Origin: CAZEAN01 sp964510225
Lineage (GTDB): Bacteria > Planctomycetota > Planctomycetia > Isosphaerales > Isosphaeraceae
Assembly (NCBI GenBank): GCA_964510225.1
Contig: CAZEAN010000013.1
Span: 1-64,000, forward strand
Length of the DNA stretch: 64,000 bases
Reading direction: 5' to 3'
How positions within the stretch are numbered: the stretch's first letter is position 1; every line of letters begins with the position of its first letter. Shown here piece by piece: positions 18,179-27,550 of this stretch. The notes under the pieces are model-generated. The model did no database searches. It had not been told where the DNA came from and saw only the letters and a list, made by a program, of their open reading frames with translations. Position numbers and translations under genes: made by a program.

Positions 18179-18967
18179 TCAAGCCAGGATTGAGTCCCAT
18201 TGGTGACACTCAACGCTTACCGCTTCAAGAACCCGAGTATTAAGGTGACTAAGGCCGTCTAATGCGGCGGCTCGGAGCGAAAGTGAGCAGAGCCGGTCAA
18301 GTGCTCCCGGAAGACCGAGCGTTATCGCGTGGAGACGTTGAAGAGCAGAATCGCTGATTGGGAATCCATCCAGTCCAGCTTCCTTGAGTTTGGCACTAAG
18401 ATAGGACTTGGCCTCAGAGACTGTTAAGGGGTGTAGTCGGACGGCTAACGTCCAGGGTGTTGGATTCGAAAGCGGAGACTGCCCCGCGATCAGAAGCGAG
18501 AGTCGGAGGCCGGACTGTTCGCCGACGGCGGTTAATCGATCGAAGAGGCGATGATGGTCCGCTTCTCCGAGCAACTCGTCGCCGTCGATCGCAGCAACAA
18601 CACTGATACCAAGGCCTCGGGTTACTCGAGCAGCATCGACCAGGTCGCTGTAACGGATTGGAGTTGATTGCCTTGCGATTCTCCAGGCTCCAAGCCCCTC
18701 AGCAAAGCTCCGAAGCAATGCGTCTGGGTCAGCTGGTCGCTCGATGTAGAGGGTCTGTCGCGAAGGATCATGGAGTCGGATCAATGTCTGTCGAAGCACC
18801 ACCGATTTGCCAAGTCCCGAGACGCCACGGATATCAGCCCGGCGTTCAGATTGCGCAACTAAATGGAGGAAGCGTGCAATTGCCTCTTCATGCTGCGATG
18901 TCGCGACGTAGGGGACCGAGCCAGGCTGAAACGGGTCGTATTTGAGGCCCCAGTGCGTCAGCCACAT
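18179..18967 (-). CDS. GspA/ExeA-type AAA ATPase
   Basis: 262 residues. Starts MWLTHWGLKYDPFQPGSVPY, the typical opening of this family (WGLxxxPF). P-loop GVSGLGKS near residue 50. The Walker B region VVAAIDGDELL keeps Asp but not the usual DEA(Q/H). Arg-rich sensor segments and a winged-helix-like C-terminus follow. Relatives couple ATP use to assembly of secretion or pilus components, or serve as transposition partners, but no secretin, pilin or transposase gene is adjacent. Convergent with the preceding plus-strand gene. Confidence 0.8.
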   Translation of the reverse strand: MWLTHWGLKYDPFQPGSVPYVATSQHEEAIARFLHLVAQSERRADIRGVSGLGKSVVLRQTLIRLHDPSRQTLYIERPADPDALLRSFAEGLGAWRIARQSTPIRYSDLVDAARVTRGLGISVVAAIDGDELLGEADHHRLFDRLTAVGEQSGLRLSLLIAGQSPLSNPTPWTLAVRLHPLTVSEAKSYLSAKLKEAGLDGFPISDSALQRLHAITLGLPGALDRLCSLSLRAAALDGLSHLNTRVLEAVSVECHQWDSILA

Positions 18968-19116
18968 CGACGATTGCTCCTTTCAACTGGCCTCAAGCGA
19001 AGCGGGACTCGAACATCTATACAAACCAGCTTTGGTCCCGCTCTCGCTCCGGCCTTAATCGATCGGTTAGGATGATCGGCTAACTTGCATCAATTGTTTT
19101 GAATCAGGCGCTGAAA

Positions 19117-19824
19117 ATGGTCCGAGTCTATTGCCCGCCACCGTTGGTTGGCCAACAACTCGAGATTACGGGGCCGGAAGCTCATTACTTGGCGAACGTT
19201 CGACGGATGGGTCCTGGGGATGAGGTCGCTGTGTTCGATGGCCATGGCAACCTCGTCCGCGGCCGGGTTCTTTCGGTTTCACGGAATCGAGTCATGATTG
19301 TGCGGGAGAGTTCCGAACGTGAGCAAGTATCCTCTGAACTCGAACTGACCATCGCCACTGCAGTCCCGAAGGGTGATCGCTTCGACTGGTTGATCGAGAA
19401 AGCAACCGAGCTTGGGGTCGCGCGATTGATCCCCCTTCGGACCGCTCGATCCGTGGTTGATCCCCGCGCTGGTAAGCTGGAACGACTCCGTCGTCATGTC
19501 ATCGAAGCTTGTAAGCAGTCGGGCCGGAATCGACTTATGGAATTGGGAGAACCTCAAGAGTGGGATGAGCTTGTGACTCAACCACTGCCTGGCGCACGAT
19601 TAATTGGTGCGATTGGAGGTCAGTCGCTACGCTCATTCCCGCCCCAGACGCTCGGGACGATCGCCATCGGCCCCGAAGGTGGTTTCACAGAGTCGGAACT
19701 GGAGGCAGGATTGGCTTCAGGTTGGCAGTTGGTTCGACTTGCGGGACAGACACTCCGGATCGAGACCGCTGGCCTCGCGGCTGCAGCCACATTCCTGAAT
19801 TACTTCGGTTCCGAGGAGGATTAA
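19117..19824 (+). CDS. rsmE: 16S rRNA (uracil-1498-N3)-methyltransferase
   Basis: SAM-dependent methylation of U1498 in helix 44 of 16S rRNA. 235 residues from the ATG at 19117; a TTG at 19099 would add six residues. N-terminal PUA-like domain (RVYCPPPL, HYLANVRRMGPGDEV), then the SPOUT knot with KGDRFDWLIEKATELG, IGPEGGFTESE and LRIETAGLAAA, all diagnostic. The stop overlaps the next start by one base (TAATG). Confidence 0.95.
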   Translation: MVRVYCPPPLVGQQLEITGPEAHYLANVRRMGPGDEVAVFDGHGNLVRGRVLSVSRNRVMIVRESSEREQVSSELELTIATAVPKGDRFDWLIEKATELGVARLIPLRTARSVVDPRAGKLERLRRHVIEACKQSGRNRLMELGEPQEWDELVTQPLPGARLIGAIGGQSLRSFPPQTLGTIAIGPEGGFTESELEAGLASGWQLVRLAGQTLRIETAGLAAAATFLNYFGSEED

Positions 19825-20321
19825 TGCGCGTGGAATACTTGTTGATCGGTGCGCTCTGCCTAGGACTCGTCGCTGGTGTCCTCGGGGGGATGTTCGGTAT
19901 CGGGGGCGGACTCATTATGGTCCCCGCGATGATCCTGATCTTTCAGTTCTCGACGAAGGATGCGACGGCAACCTCGCTAATTGCTCAACTACTTCCTGTT
20001 GGGGTTCTCGGCGTGATCGAATACCACCGCGCTGGCCATGTTCGGTTCGGCTTCGGCCTAACCATGGCTCTTGGGCTCTTCATCGGAATCTTCCTCGGTT
20101 CCAAGATTGCCGGCCCGATCTCAGGCGCAACCATGAAACGGTTCTACGGAATCTTCCTTCTTGCCTGTAGTCTCTACTTCCTTTTTGCCCCTGGTGGTGT
20201 CAAATCGAAGTCGGAACCAAGTACGGCGGCTCCCACCAATCCCGGGTTGCCCTCCCCGAACCAAGATCTGGACGTTGAGTCCGACTCGGGAAGTCCCTCA
20301 CCGTTGGAATCAAAGGACTAA
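19824..20321 (+). CDS. TauE/SafE-family membrane protein, half-size
   Basis: 165 residues from the ATG that shares its A with the rsmE stop codon. Four transmembrane helices with the family signature GGMFGIGGGLIMVP and an ATATSL segment. TauE/SafE proteins usually have about 250 residues and eight helices from two repeats; this has one repeat plus a Pro/Ser/Asp-rich cytosolic tail (about 130-165), so it would probably dimerise. The family exports sulfite or organosulfonates; the substrate here is unknown. Confidence 0.85.
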   Translation: MRVEYLLIGALCLGLVAGVLGGMFGIGGGLIMVPAMILIFQFSTKDATATSLIAQLLPVGVLGVIEYHRAGHVRFGFGLTMALGLFIGIFLGSKIAGPISGATMKRFYGIFLLACSLYFLFAPGGVKSKSEPSTAAPTNPGLPSPNQDLDVESDSGSPSPLESKD

Positions 20322-20363
20322 GCGCGATCGGTACCAGCCGCCCGAACGAACGTCTGGATGGTT

Positions 20364-20777
20364 CTAAGAGGTCCACAAACCATCTGAGTTGTCTTGATAC
20401 ACGGACCAGACATAACCGTCCGGGTCTTGGATCGCAAACTCGCGCCATTTCCATGCTTGGTCAACGGGTTCTCCGGAAACACGCAACAGTGCTCCCTGCT
20501 CGACACAGTGACGATAGAAGTGATCAACATCGTTGACCCGCAGTTGAAGATGGATCCCAAGTCCCACTCGATTGTCCTTGAACTCCACTTCACGAGGACC
20601 GTGCGGGTGGAGCATTAGGACAAAGCTTCCGATTCTGAGTCGAGCGAGCGAGACCGGCCCTCCCTGAGACTCCCGGTGCACTTCCCTGATTTCGGCTCCA
20701 ATAACTTCATGATAAAAGTCAATAGACTTGATTATGTCTCGCACGTAAATAAAGACGCTGGTGACTTTTGCGTCCAT
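20364..20777 (-). CDS. VOC (glyoxalase/bleomycin-resistance) family protein
   Basis: 137 residues with two beta-alpha-beta-beta-beta modules: TSVFIYVRDIIKSIDFYHEV starts the first and GIHLQLRVNDVDHFYRHCVE the second. It ends with the family's DPDGYVWSVYQ pattern, where a metal ligand is usually placed. The family includes lyases, dioxygenases and drug-binding proteins, and the substrate cannot be assigned. ATG with GAGG upstream. It stands alone, convergent with the TauE-like gene. Confidence 0.85.
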   Translation of the reverse strand: MDAKVTSVFIYVRDIIKSIDFYHEVIGAEIREVHRESQGGPVSLARLRIGSFVLMLHPHGPREVEFKDNRVGLGIHLQLRVNDVDHFYRHCVEQGALLRVSGEPVDQAWKWREFAIQDPDGYVWSVYQDNSDGLWTS

Positions 20778-21045
20778 ACTGGATCCTCAGGGTGTTAGTC
20801 GATGACGGAGCATACTCGGAGTGAACGCATCTTGCAACTCTCCCTCCTCGAGCAGTCATCGCTTATCAATGTGACGTCGTTGTTCGTCTTTCTGATCCAC
20901 CCTGGTGTTCCAAGCGAGAATGCTGGGGAATCTTGCGACAAGGCTTGGCTAATCTCTAAAGTGGGGTGACTCGTATGAGAGCTTCGAGAGAGGCTCAACT
21001 CAATCAAGCCAGTCGCCAATTCAGTGAGAGAGGGAGGAGATTGTA

Positions 21046-22335
21046 ATGATCAAGTGGATCTTGGGCTTTGGATTGTTCTGGAGCTTGTTCAGCACTGCTC
21101 AGATGCCGTTGCAAGCTGGTGAGGCTCTTTCCGGCTTTGAGATCGTGGAGCCATCCGATGTTGGATTCTCAAGCGAGAAGCTTGGACTAATCACGGAAGC
21201 CATGCAGGGGTTTGTTGAGCGTGGAGACCTCTCCGGGATGGTGACACTGATTGCCCGTGATGGCAAGATCCTTGCCTTCGAAGCGGTTGGCAAACAGGAC
21301 GTCGACTCTGGGACGCCGATGGCCAAGGACTCGATCTTTCGAATCTATTCGATGTCGAAGCCGATTACGAACGTCGCTGCGATGACGCTTGTTGAGCAGG
21401 GGAAGTTTGATCTCGATGATCCCATCTCAAAGTACCTCGCCGAGTTTCAGCAAATGAAGGTTTATGTCGAAGGGGCCCAAGATCAATCCGAATATGCGGA
21501 TCTTGAGCGTGAGATTACGGTCAGAGACTTGATGCGACACACATCGGGGTTCTCGTACGGCTTCTTCGGTGATACACCCGTCGACCAGTTGTATCGGAGC
21601 AGGAGAGTACTCCGCCCCGATGCATCCTTGGAGGAATTCGCGGCGACACTCGGCGAGATTCCGTTGCTTTACCAACCCGGAACACGATTCCACTACAGTG
21701 TTTCGACCGACGTTCTCGGATACTTGGTGGAAGTCGTTTCGGGAGTCCCGTTCGATCAATATCTTGAGACCACCATCTTCGAGCCACTTGGAATGGTCGA
21801 TACGGGGTTCGATGTACCCCAAGAGAAGCTTAGCCGGTTCACCACCAATTACGGGAAGTCAGAGGAGGGTGAGCTTCGGTCAATTGACCGTCCGTCGTCA
21901 AGCCGTTTTAGCCGTCCCGCCACACTCTTCTCTGGAGGTGGGGGTTTAGTCAGTACAGCTTTGGACTACCTCCGATTCACTGAAATGCTCCGCAACGGGG
22001 GCGAACTTGACGGTGTCCGGATTCTCCAGCGCGAGTCTGTCGCCGAGATGACTCGTGACCAACTTTCAACCGACTCTAACCCGATTCCGGTGCGAGGCCC
22101 TTACGCTCATGGTCTTGGATTTGGCGTTCTTCTTGACAACCGCAATACTGGGGGATCGGTGGGCGAGTTTCAGTGGGGAGGTGCTGCAAGTACCATCTTT
22201 TGGGTGGATCCGGTGGAAGAACTCTCTGTCATTGTGATGACCCAGTTCATGCCCTCCCGAACATATCCGCTCCGGAGCACATTCAAGAACCTGGTCTACG
22301 ATGCGTTAGTCGCTGAGATCTCTACTTCAAACTAG
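21046..22335 (+). CDS. Secreted serine hydrolase, class C beta-lactamase/EstB fold
   Basis: 429 residues. N-terminal signal peptide (about 1-25, cleavage after LQAG likely). Catalytic Ser-x-x-Lys at S102-M-S-K105 in RIYSMSKPIT, the Tyr motif Y217-S-V in RFHYSVSTDVLGY, and a C-terminal HGLGFG segment in place of KTG. This pattern belongs to esterases and D-aminopeptidases of the beta-lactamase family more than to true lactamases. Excellent GGAGGA site 7 bp before the ATG. Probably periplasmic; substrate unknown. Confidence 0.88.
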   Translation: MIKWILGFGLFWSLFSTAQMPLQAGEALSGFEIVEPSDVGFSSEKLGLITEAMQGFVERGDLSGMVTLIARDGKILAFEAVGKQDVDSGTPMAKDSIFRIYSMSKPITNVAAMTLVEQGKFDLDDPISKYLAEFQQMKVYVEGAQDQSEYADLEREITVRDLMRHTSGFSYGFFGDTPVDQLYRSRRVLRPDASLEEFAATLGEIPLLYQPGTRFHYSVSTDVLGYLVEVVSGVPFDQYLETTIFEPLGMVDTGFDVPQEKLSRFTTNYGKSEEGELRSIDRPSSSRFSRPATLFSGGGGLVSTALDYLRFTEMLRNGGELDGVRILQRESVAEMTRDQLSTDSNPIPVRGPYAHGLGFGVLLDNRNTGGSVGEFQWGGAASTIFWVDPVEELSVIVMTQFMPSRTYPLRSTFKNLVYDALVAEISTSN

Positions 22336-22979
22336 AGCCTGGAACGTCTCGACTCCCCAACGACTCCCGCCTTGTCTTAAGGCATTCGACCTCCCACTGC
22401 CTTGGGGGGCGTCCTCCCGGATCTGTTGAACGGAGTACCTGCTTCGCCCAGCGCGTTGCCAATGCGTTGGGTGATCCTGCCTTTTCGAGAACATCAAGAT
22501 ACCTGAATCTAATCGAGAGCGAGTGGCAATGGCCCGATGATCGAGAGTGTAATGGTGCGGTTGTGGGGCTGAATAGTTTTGAAATTATGCGGATTTCCTC
22601 GGGTCAGTCGAGGAATCCAACAAGAATACGAACAATAAGCTTGCAATCGGCTTTTGGCGAATCCACGGATGAAGGTGGCACGCTGAGATTGTCGGGAAGA
22701 TGAATCGTGTGCTGAGTCACTCCCAATGGTCGGCAAGAGGTTCGATCTACGATCCGAATACGAGGTCCTACTTGCTGAGTCTGCCTTGGTTTCCCTCGAC
22801 TAGACCATGCAATTCTCCAACTATAATGAACTGCATCGGTAACGAGAGTCGCGCGAGAGAGAAGGTCGGGGTTGAAAGATGGTCCTGCTTGATCATCGCT
22901 CGGATCTTTCAGTTGACTTCAACTGGGAAAAGAGCCGACTTTGTCGCAATTCCAGCCGTAGAGATCGTTGAGGGACCTA
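22336..22979. other. 644 bp region without a convincing gene
   Basis: Lies between the serine hydrolase and the GH32-like gene. Two short open frames (22467-22703 and 22700-23002) have no initiation signals or recognisable sequence. It must contain the promoter of the downstream gene; GAGGGA is visible just before the ATG at 22980. Confidence 0.4.
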
Positions 22980-24569
22980 ATGTTTTCGGAAACTCGAGGT
23001 AGCCGCAAGGCGATCGGTGACGTCGACGTATTGTTTCATGAGGGGATTTACCACCTCTTCCATCTCGTGCTCCCGAATCATGACTTCATCGCGCACGCCG
23101 TGAGCACCGATGGGCTCAATTGGCGACGCGTGAGCAATGCTCTGTTCATCGGCGATCCCGGATCTTGGGACGACTTGATGATCTGGACGATGCATGTTTC
23201 AGCCGATCCCTATCAAACGGGACGGTGGCGGATGTTCTACACTGGTCTCTCACGCTGTGACCAAGGGCGGATTCAACGAATCGGACTCGCGCTCAGCGAC
23301 GATCTTTACCACTGGGAGAAGGCGCCCGTAAACTGGTCTGACCTCCGAGGCCCTGACGACCCTCCACCGATCAAGACCGCCAGGCGGGCGAGCGAATTCG
23401 ATCAACCGAGTGAACGACATGCGATTCAGGATCGGTCGAGTCATTATCCGCTTCAGGCAGACCCTCGTTACTACGAATCGTCGCTCAAGGAGGGACGGCA
23501 CTGGGTTAGCTTTCGTGATCCCTTCTTTTACCACGACAACGAGAATGGAGGGTGGTTGCTCATCGCAGGCCGCGTCAACGACGGTCCGGTCATTCGTCGA
23601 GGATGTGTCGCTGCCCTACATGAGGTAGCGCCAAACCAATTTGAGGCACACTCGGCACTCCATTATCCCGGACTTTATGATGACATCGAAGTACCAAATG
23701 TGTTCCAAATCGAGCAAGAATACTATCTGATCGGCAGTATCCGCGAAGATTCCAAAATTCGATATTGGCATACCGATCACATCCAGAAGCCATGGCGGAG
23801 TTACCACGACAATGTTTTGATGGCCGCTGGTAACTATGCTGCCCGAATCATGCGTGATGCACATGGCTACTTGCTTTGGAACTTTTATTCGATGGATCCT
23901 TCGGACCGGACCATCAGCAACCTCATGCCACCACCAAAGCGGATCTATCGGACCGAGGATGGTCTCCTACGCTTGAAGACGTTCGAAGAGTTTGAGAATT
24001 GGGTTAGCCAGCGCCTCGATACACGTTGCGTGGGATTGCTGAAAAAGGGACTTGGACAAGAGCGTTGCAGCATTGATAGCAACCGTCTCGAACTGGAGAG
24101 CGAAGCGGGTTTTCAAGCCTTTGTCTTCGAACACGAGATCGGTTGCTTCCGGTTTCGGGCAACGATCGATCTACAAGGAATGGGAAAGTGTGGCATCGTC
24201 TTTCGGATGAACCCTGAGACGCACGATGGCTACTACCTGTCACTCGATTTTCTCAAGGGAGTGGCCCAACTCCGGAGCTGGAGGACAGGAGCGGAAGGGA
24301 GTGGCGAAGACATGATGCAATTCAGATCCTTACAGAGCAACTACTGGCATAACAAACGTCCTGGTCATGCGCGAGTGCAACTTCTTGCGTTTGGCAGCTA
24401 TCTTGAATTCTCAATCGATGGTGCAGTGATTCTCTCACTCGTAGACCAGACCTTTCGGTCCGGGCTGCTTGGAGTCTACCTAGAGACGGCACATCTGATT
24501 CTCTCTGAAGTCGAACTCAACCAGATGCAATCGCCTAATCAGTCGGACATGCACCTGGTCACAGGCTGA
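22980..24569 (+). CDS. GH32-like (beta-fructosidase superfamily) glycoside hydrolase, no signal peptide
   Basis: 529 residues from the ATG at 22980 (an upstream TTG at 22968 adds four). A five-bladed propeller is suggested by the GH32 signature trio: nucleophile-region GDVDVLFHEGIYHLFHLV (D14; the usual NDPNG), FRDPFFY (R179-D180-P181) and a catalytic-Glu-like EVPNVF (E237; the usual ECPD). Residues ~340-520 form a concanavalin-like beta-sandwich, as in GH32 C-terminal modules. The deviations suggest an unusual sugar substrate. The lack of a signal peptide points to intracellular action on imported oligosaccharides. GH43/GH130-like relatives are alternatives. Confidence 0.72.
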   Translation: MFSETRGSRKAIGDVDVLFHEGIYHLFHLVLPNHDFIAHAVSTDGLNWRRVSNALFIGDPGSWDDLMIWTMHVSADPYQTGRWRMFYTGLSRCDQGRIQRIGLALSDDLYHWEKAPVNWSDLRGPDDPPPIKTARRASEFDQPSERHAIQDRSSHYPLQADPRYYESSLKEGRHWVSFRDPFFYHDNENGGWLLIAGRVNDGPVIRRGCVAALHEVAPNQFEAHSALHYPGLYDDIEVPNVFQIEQEYYLIGSIREDSKIRYWHTDHIQKPWRSYHDNVLMAAGNYAARIMRDAHGYLLWNFYSMDPSDRTISNLMPPPKRIYRTEDGLLRLKTFEEFENWVSQRLDTRCVGLLKKGLGQERCSIDSNRLELESEAGFQAFVFEHEIGCFRFRATIDLQGMGKCGIVFRMNPETHDGYYLSLDFLKGVAQLRSWRTGAEGSGEDMMQFRSLQSNYWHNKRPGHARVQLLAFGSYLEFSIDGAVILSLVDQTFRSGLLGVYLETAHLILSEVELNQMQSPNQSDMHLVTG

Positions 24570-24591
24570 TCTTGTGATGGTTTGGGGTTCT

Positions 24592-24640
24592 ACTCAGGAG
24601 ATTGCAGAGATCGTCGGGAGCTTACTGCAATCTCCTGAGT
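24592..24640. terminator. Perfect 16 bp inverted repeat between convergent genes
   Basis: ACTCAGGAGATTGCAG at 24592-24607 is exactly complementary to CTGCAATCTCCTGAGT at 24625-24640, with a 17 nt loop. It lies between the 3' ends of the GH32-like gene and the minus-strand vWA gene, as a bidirectional terminator would. Neither side has a T tract, so it may instead stabilise 3' ends or act with Rho. Confidence 0.6.
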
Positions 24641-24705
24641 CATCACCGTGTTTGAACATCGAACTACTCTAATATTACATTCCGGCACCATGGCCCCTTG
24701 ACTCT

Positions 24706-26547
24706 TTAAGGATTGGCAGTGGAAAGATCGCGGGCACGCTTCACGATCTCCAAGAACTCGTCGCGATAACCGTCATCGCTCGCACCAAGACCTGCTTGGG
24801 CAAGTTCAAGAACTGCGTTGTAAGTCGCGTTACCCTTGTAGGGAGAGTCACGAAGAAGCATCCCGAAAAGAGCCACAGAAGACGCAAACTGAAAGTTGGG
24901 AGACGCTTCACTATAGTCATGACCGGAGTCCGTGATCGGAATCTCGATCAGCGTACTTTCTACACCCTCGGGTTCTTTATAGCGAAGCTTAACGGTCATC
25001 AGCTCATCGCTGGTGGAGCCTTCGGGGACGCTCGTCTGCCCGACATACTTTGATTCTGGCGCGTCGGGAACAGTACCTTCCAATCCAGGAGGCATTAATT
25101 CATAGAGTGCAGTAACACTGTGCCCCGCGCCAATCTCACCAGCATCCTTAGTGTCGTCATTGAAGTCTTGGGCTTCAAGCAAACGATTTTCGTAACCGAT
25201 TAATCGGTAGGCCCCGACTTGTGCGGGGTTAAAGTCGACTTGGACTTTGACATCCTTGGCAATTGTGACCAACGTTCCGCCGATCTGATCAACCAGGAGT
25301 TTGCGCGCTTCATTAAGGGAGTCGATATAGCCGTAGTTTCCATTGCCTCGATCTGCCAGCGCTTCCATTTTCGAATCTTGGTAGTTGCCCGTCCCGAAGC
25401 CGAGGACGCTCAAGAAGACGCCGCTCTTCGCCTTGTCCTCAATCAATCGAGTGAGTCGGCCCTCGTCAGAGATTCCGACGTTAAAGTCACCATCCGTGCA
25501 GAGGATCACGCGATTGATGCCGCCGGGAATAAACTGCTCGGTGGCGATCTTGTAGGCAAGTTGGATTCCCGCCGCGCCGGCTGTAGAGCCACCGGGTATG
25601 AGCCGTTCCAAGGCCGTAAGGATTGCCGGCTTATTGTCACCGGAAGTCGCCGGTAAGACCAATCCCTCGGCACTCGCGTAGACCGCGATGCTGACGGTGT
25701 CGTTTTCTCCGAGCTGGTCGACCATCAGTCGCATCGCTTTCTTGAGGAGCGGCAACTTATCAGGGGAGTTCATCGAGCCGGAGACATCAATGAGGAAGAC
25801 CAGGTTGCTTAGTCGATGCGTCTCAAAATCAAGCTCGCGACCCTTGATTCCGATCCGTGCCAGCCGATGGTCGCCCTTCCAAGGACAACGCGCGACCTCG
25901 ACGCTGACGTTGAAGGGATGAGGGTCGCCCTCGGAGGGAGCAGGATCATCATATCTGAAGTAGTTGACCAATTCTTCGATGCGGACAGCATCTGGCGGCG
26001 GAAGTTGGTTCTGTCGGAGCAAGAAGCGGCGAATGTTTGCGTACGAAGCAGTATCGACATCAACCGCAAACGTCGAGAGTGGCGCCATGGAGGCTCGGAG
26101 GAAGGGATTATCGTTAATCCGCGCGTACGACTCTCGACTTAGTTCCGTCAGCGGTTCCGGAATTCCTCCCGTCTCGAGGCCATCTTGTCCATTTGCCTTG
26201 CCCATATCCATCGAGTTGATGCTTGAGTCGCTGCTGAGGAGACCGGGAGCCTCAGGCACAGGACCCTCGGTGCTGCCGAGGGGCTGTGAACGTCGATCAG
26301 CAGCGGATGTAGGAGGAGGCGGAATCGCAGCCCGCGACTCCACGGATGCAAAGTCAGCCGGAAAACCTTCAGCCATGTCCTCGTCATAACCAATGGCCCC
26401 ACTCGGTGCCATTTCGACTTGAGCTTCTGGCTCGTGGTTAATACCACACCCTCCGAGAATGAGACCGATCAATCCAAGGATCCAGTGAGGCCGGAGTGAA
26501 GCTCCGAAGGTGGCCAGAAACCGTGACGTCGTATTCTTGGTGCGCAT
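24706..26547 (-). CDS. YfbK-like vWA-domain lipoprotein
   Basis: 613 residues from the ATG at 26547, with GGAGAG upstream (a GTG at 26562 adds five). The signal peptide ends in lipobox LGGC, so it is a lipoprotein. The order is a low-complexity linker, the YfbK N-terminal domain (RINDNPFLRASMAPLSTFAVDVDTA split by a vWA-associated region), a vWA domain with intact MIDAS (FLIDVSGSMNS, then a Thr and CTDGDFNVG), and a C-terminal DUF3520-type domain ending near FLEIVKRARDL. This is the standard YfbK layout. It binds an unknown partner through a divalent metal at the cell surface or periplasmic face. Confidence 0.9.
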   Translation of the reverse strand: MRTKNTTSRFLATFGASLRPHWILGLIGLILGGCGINHEPEAQVEMAPSGAIGYDEDMAEGFPADFASVESRAAIPPPPTSAADRRSQPLGSTEGPVPEAPGLLSSDSSINSMDMGKANGQDGLETGGIPEPLTELSRESYARINDNPFLRASMAPLSTFAVDVDTASYANIRRFLLRQNQLPPPDAVRIEELVNYFRYDDPAPSEGDPHPFNVSVEVARCPWKGDHRLARIGIKGRELDFETHRLSNLVFLIDVSGSMNSPDKLPLLKKAMRLMVDQLGENDTVSIAVYASAEGLVLPATSGDNKPAILTALERLIPGGSTAGAAGIQLAYKIATEQFIPGGINRVILCTDGDFNVGISDEGRLTRLIEDKAKSGVFLSVLGFGTGNYQDSKMEALADRGNGNYGYIDSLNEARKLLVDQIGGTLVTIAKDVKVQVDFNPAQVGAYRLIGYENRLLEAQDFNDDTKDAGEIGAGHSVTALYELMPPGLEGTVPDAPESKYVGQTSVPEGSTSDELMTVKLRYKEPEGVESTLIEIPITDSGHDYSEASPNFQFASSVALFGMLLRDSPYKGNATYNAVLELAQAGLGASDDGYRDEFLEIVKRARDLSTANP

Positions 26548-26698
26548 CGAATCACTCTCCACGAGAATCGGGATCGGGTAGTGAGCAGGATGACCTTGGA
26601 GTAGATGGTCAGGAAAATCCCCGGGACCTCCATCATCCCCTTACCTCTTTACGATTCAGGAAGGTGTTCTATTGGGACAAATTTGAGAGCGAGATGGA

Positions 26699-27133
26699 TT
26701 AATCTCCTGCTCGGGAGCGGATCAACAACTTGAGCTGGCCACGGACAGGTCCCTTAGCATCGATCAATAGGCGTCCGAAATGCTGATACGTTAACGACGA
26801 TTCTTTTCCGAAACGAGGTCGCGATGCGACGTGAGAGCGACTCTTGGGTAGGGCGGAAAGCACAAAGTCGCTCAGGGGCTGATCAACCTTCGGCTGACTG
26901 GGCTCTTTTGTATCGAGGAGAATCCGGAGTCGAGCGCTCTTCCAATGATCGGACGATCCCTCTGCAGGGAGCCAGTTTAGTTCTGTGATGGTATAGGCTC
27001 CATTCGGTAATCCAAAAATCACTTGGCTCTGCCCGACGACGTCGATTTCAAGTTGAGCATTGATCGTTTCTGGAGCCTCGACGCTCACGAAGGACATCAG
27101 ACTGAGACTGGCGAGGAGACAGTTGAGCATCAT
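26699..27133 (-). CDS. Small secreted protein of unknown function
   Basis: 144 residues starting with MMLNCLLASLSLMSFVSVEA, a clear signal peptide, and no later membrane segment. The rest looks like a beta-rich domain (EIDVVGQSQVIFGLPNGAYT, LRILLDT) with a basic C-terminus. I recognise no family. It lies 150 bp upstream of the vWA lipoprotein on the same strand and may be co-transcribed. GAGG lies about 8 bp before the ATG. Confidence 0.5.
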   Translation of the reverse strand: MMLNCLLASLSLMSFVSVEAPETINAQLEIDVVGQSQVIFGLPNGAYTITELNWLPAEGSSDHWKSARLRILLDTKEPSQPKVDQPLSDFVLSALPKSRSHVASRPRFGKESSLTYQHFGRLLIDAKGPVRGQLKLLIRSRAGD

Positions 27134-27550
27134 CCTTGACCTCAAGGCTCGGGATTAATCGATCGAGTAGACCCTTGACACGATTAGTGAGGTTGTCCGT
27201 CCTCGAATCGTCAAGGCGGAGACTGACCGACTCCCACAAAACTGTCAAGGAAAGCTCCGGGTGCCGATCTTCGGTCTCTGGCACGCCGGCGTTGAAGAAG
27301 TTCTTTACCAAGGAGTTTGCGGGGGTGTTAGAGACCCACTCTGGGTCGGTTTGCAACCCAGTCGTCGGCGGGTAGAAGCAGCGGTGCTTGCGAGACCTAT
27401 TGGACACCATCAAGAGGACCCAGCATGATCATAAACAATTCGCCCTAGGGGATTTTGTGCGAGAGCTAAAGGGGCACTATCTTTATTCGTGCAGTATCAG
27501 TGCAGTTGGTCGGGTTGATTCACGATGACCGATAATCGAGTGGCGTCCTC
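27134..27550. other. 417 bp region without a convincing gene
   Basis: Divergent spacer between the secreted protein and the acetyltransferase. An open frame on the minus strand (27048-27413) overlaps the secreted protein and shows no features. Promoters for both flanking genes should lie here. Confidence 0.35.

Noticed and set aside
20795..21019. Minus-strand frame of 74 codons beside the VOC gene
   Set aside because: No coding features; overlaps the probable promoter of the serine hydrolase.
22467..23002. Two overlapping plus-strand frames before the GH32-like gene
   Set aside because: No initiation signals or family features; the second runs into the real gene in another frame.
27048..27413. 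Minus-strand frame of 121 codons
   Set aside because: Overlaps the signal-peptide gene 26699-27133 in another frame; low plausibility.
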